Position numbers and translations under genes: made by a program
The notes under the pieces: generated by a model
What the model saw: the letters and a program-made list of their open reading frames with translations, nothing else
The model's database searches: none
What the model was told of the DNA's origin: nothing
Shown: positions 5,725 through 5,785 of the stretch, in pieces
Numbering within the stretch: the first letter of the stretch is position 1
Layout of the letters: each line of letters begins with the position of its first letter
Assembly: GCA_003646875.1 (NCBI GenBank)
Contig: QMLT01000128.1
Location: 1 to 5,785, forward strand
Direction: 5' to 3'
Origin: Deltaproteobacteria bacterium
GTDB lineage: Bacteria; Desulfobacterota; DSM-4660; Desulfatiglandales; B25-G16
DNA: 5,785 bases

Positions 5725-5785
5725 ATAAATCGGCTCGCACGTGCAACGTGGATTTTACTATTATGCGACTTGTCGGTTGGTGTCC
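5725..5785. other. downstream flank, no gene recognised
   Basis: This last stretch contains the palindrome GCACGTGC (5737-5744) overlapping a short CACGT-GCA-ACGTG inverted repeat (5738-5750), and no plus-strand start resembling RodA. On the minus strand two frames run in from the window edge: one of 42 codons ends at 5657 through both hairpins, and one of 23 codons ends at 5712. Neither product resembles a family I know, so I leave the region unassigned. Confidence 0.4.

Noticed and set aside
5657..5785. 42-codon minus-strand frame running in from the right edge
   Set aside because: It passes through both hairpins, resembles no known protein end and competes with a second open frame; chance is the simpler explanation.
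5731..5785. tRNA or riboswitch in the right flank
   Set aside because: Short inverted repeats exist, but no cloverleaf, T-loop sequence or known riboswitch core can be drawn on either strand.

Overview
The window carries two conserved bacterial housekeeping clusters placed head to head. On the minus strand, reading leftward, are rpmH (ribosomal protein L34), rnpA (protein subunit of RNase P) and yidD (membrane-insertion efficiency factor). On the plus strand are mreB, mreC, mreD and mrdA (PBP2), the core of the elongasome that directs rod-shaped growth. The two clusters share a divergent promoter region of about 160 bases (951-1108).

Organism: an AT-rich, Gram-negative-type, rod-shaped bacterium. 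The MreB N-terminus (FSNDLAIDLGTANTLVYVKG), the proteobacterial-looking L34 and the mreB-mreC-mreD-mrdA order recall Desulfobacterota/deltaproteobacteria. This is an impression from remembered family sequences, not a search result.

Layout: 1-184 holds no recognisable gene, although yidC is the usual neighbour after yidD; only a 40-codon ORF with a good ribosome binding site is visible. 185-950 is yidD, rnpA and rpmH, with yidD and rnpA overlapping by 20 bases. 951-1108 is regulatory: a consensus TTGACA -35 for rpmH, a 7-bp inverted repeat with a 22-base spacer, weaker promoter-like sequence for mreB and a strong mreB ribosome binding site. 1109-5619 is mreB, mreC, mreD and mrdA. The cluster is compact except for an unusually long mreC-mreD gap containing a repeat-like sequence. 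5620-5785 has two strong hairpins and no rodA start.

How the genes work together: MreB filaments on the inner membrane organise MreC and MreD, which connect to and activate PBP2 (with RodA, encoded elsewhere) for lateral wall synthesis. L34 and RnpA serve translation and RNA processing, and YidD aids YidC/Sec-dependent membrane insertion. All genes look intact. I see no mobile element, CRISPR array, defence system or plainly new system. The points worth a second look are the mreC-mreD junction, the inverted repeat between the divergent promoters, the apparent zinc site in PBP2 and the two flanks that lack the expected neighbours.
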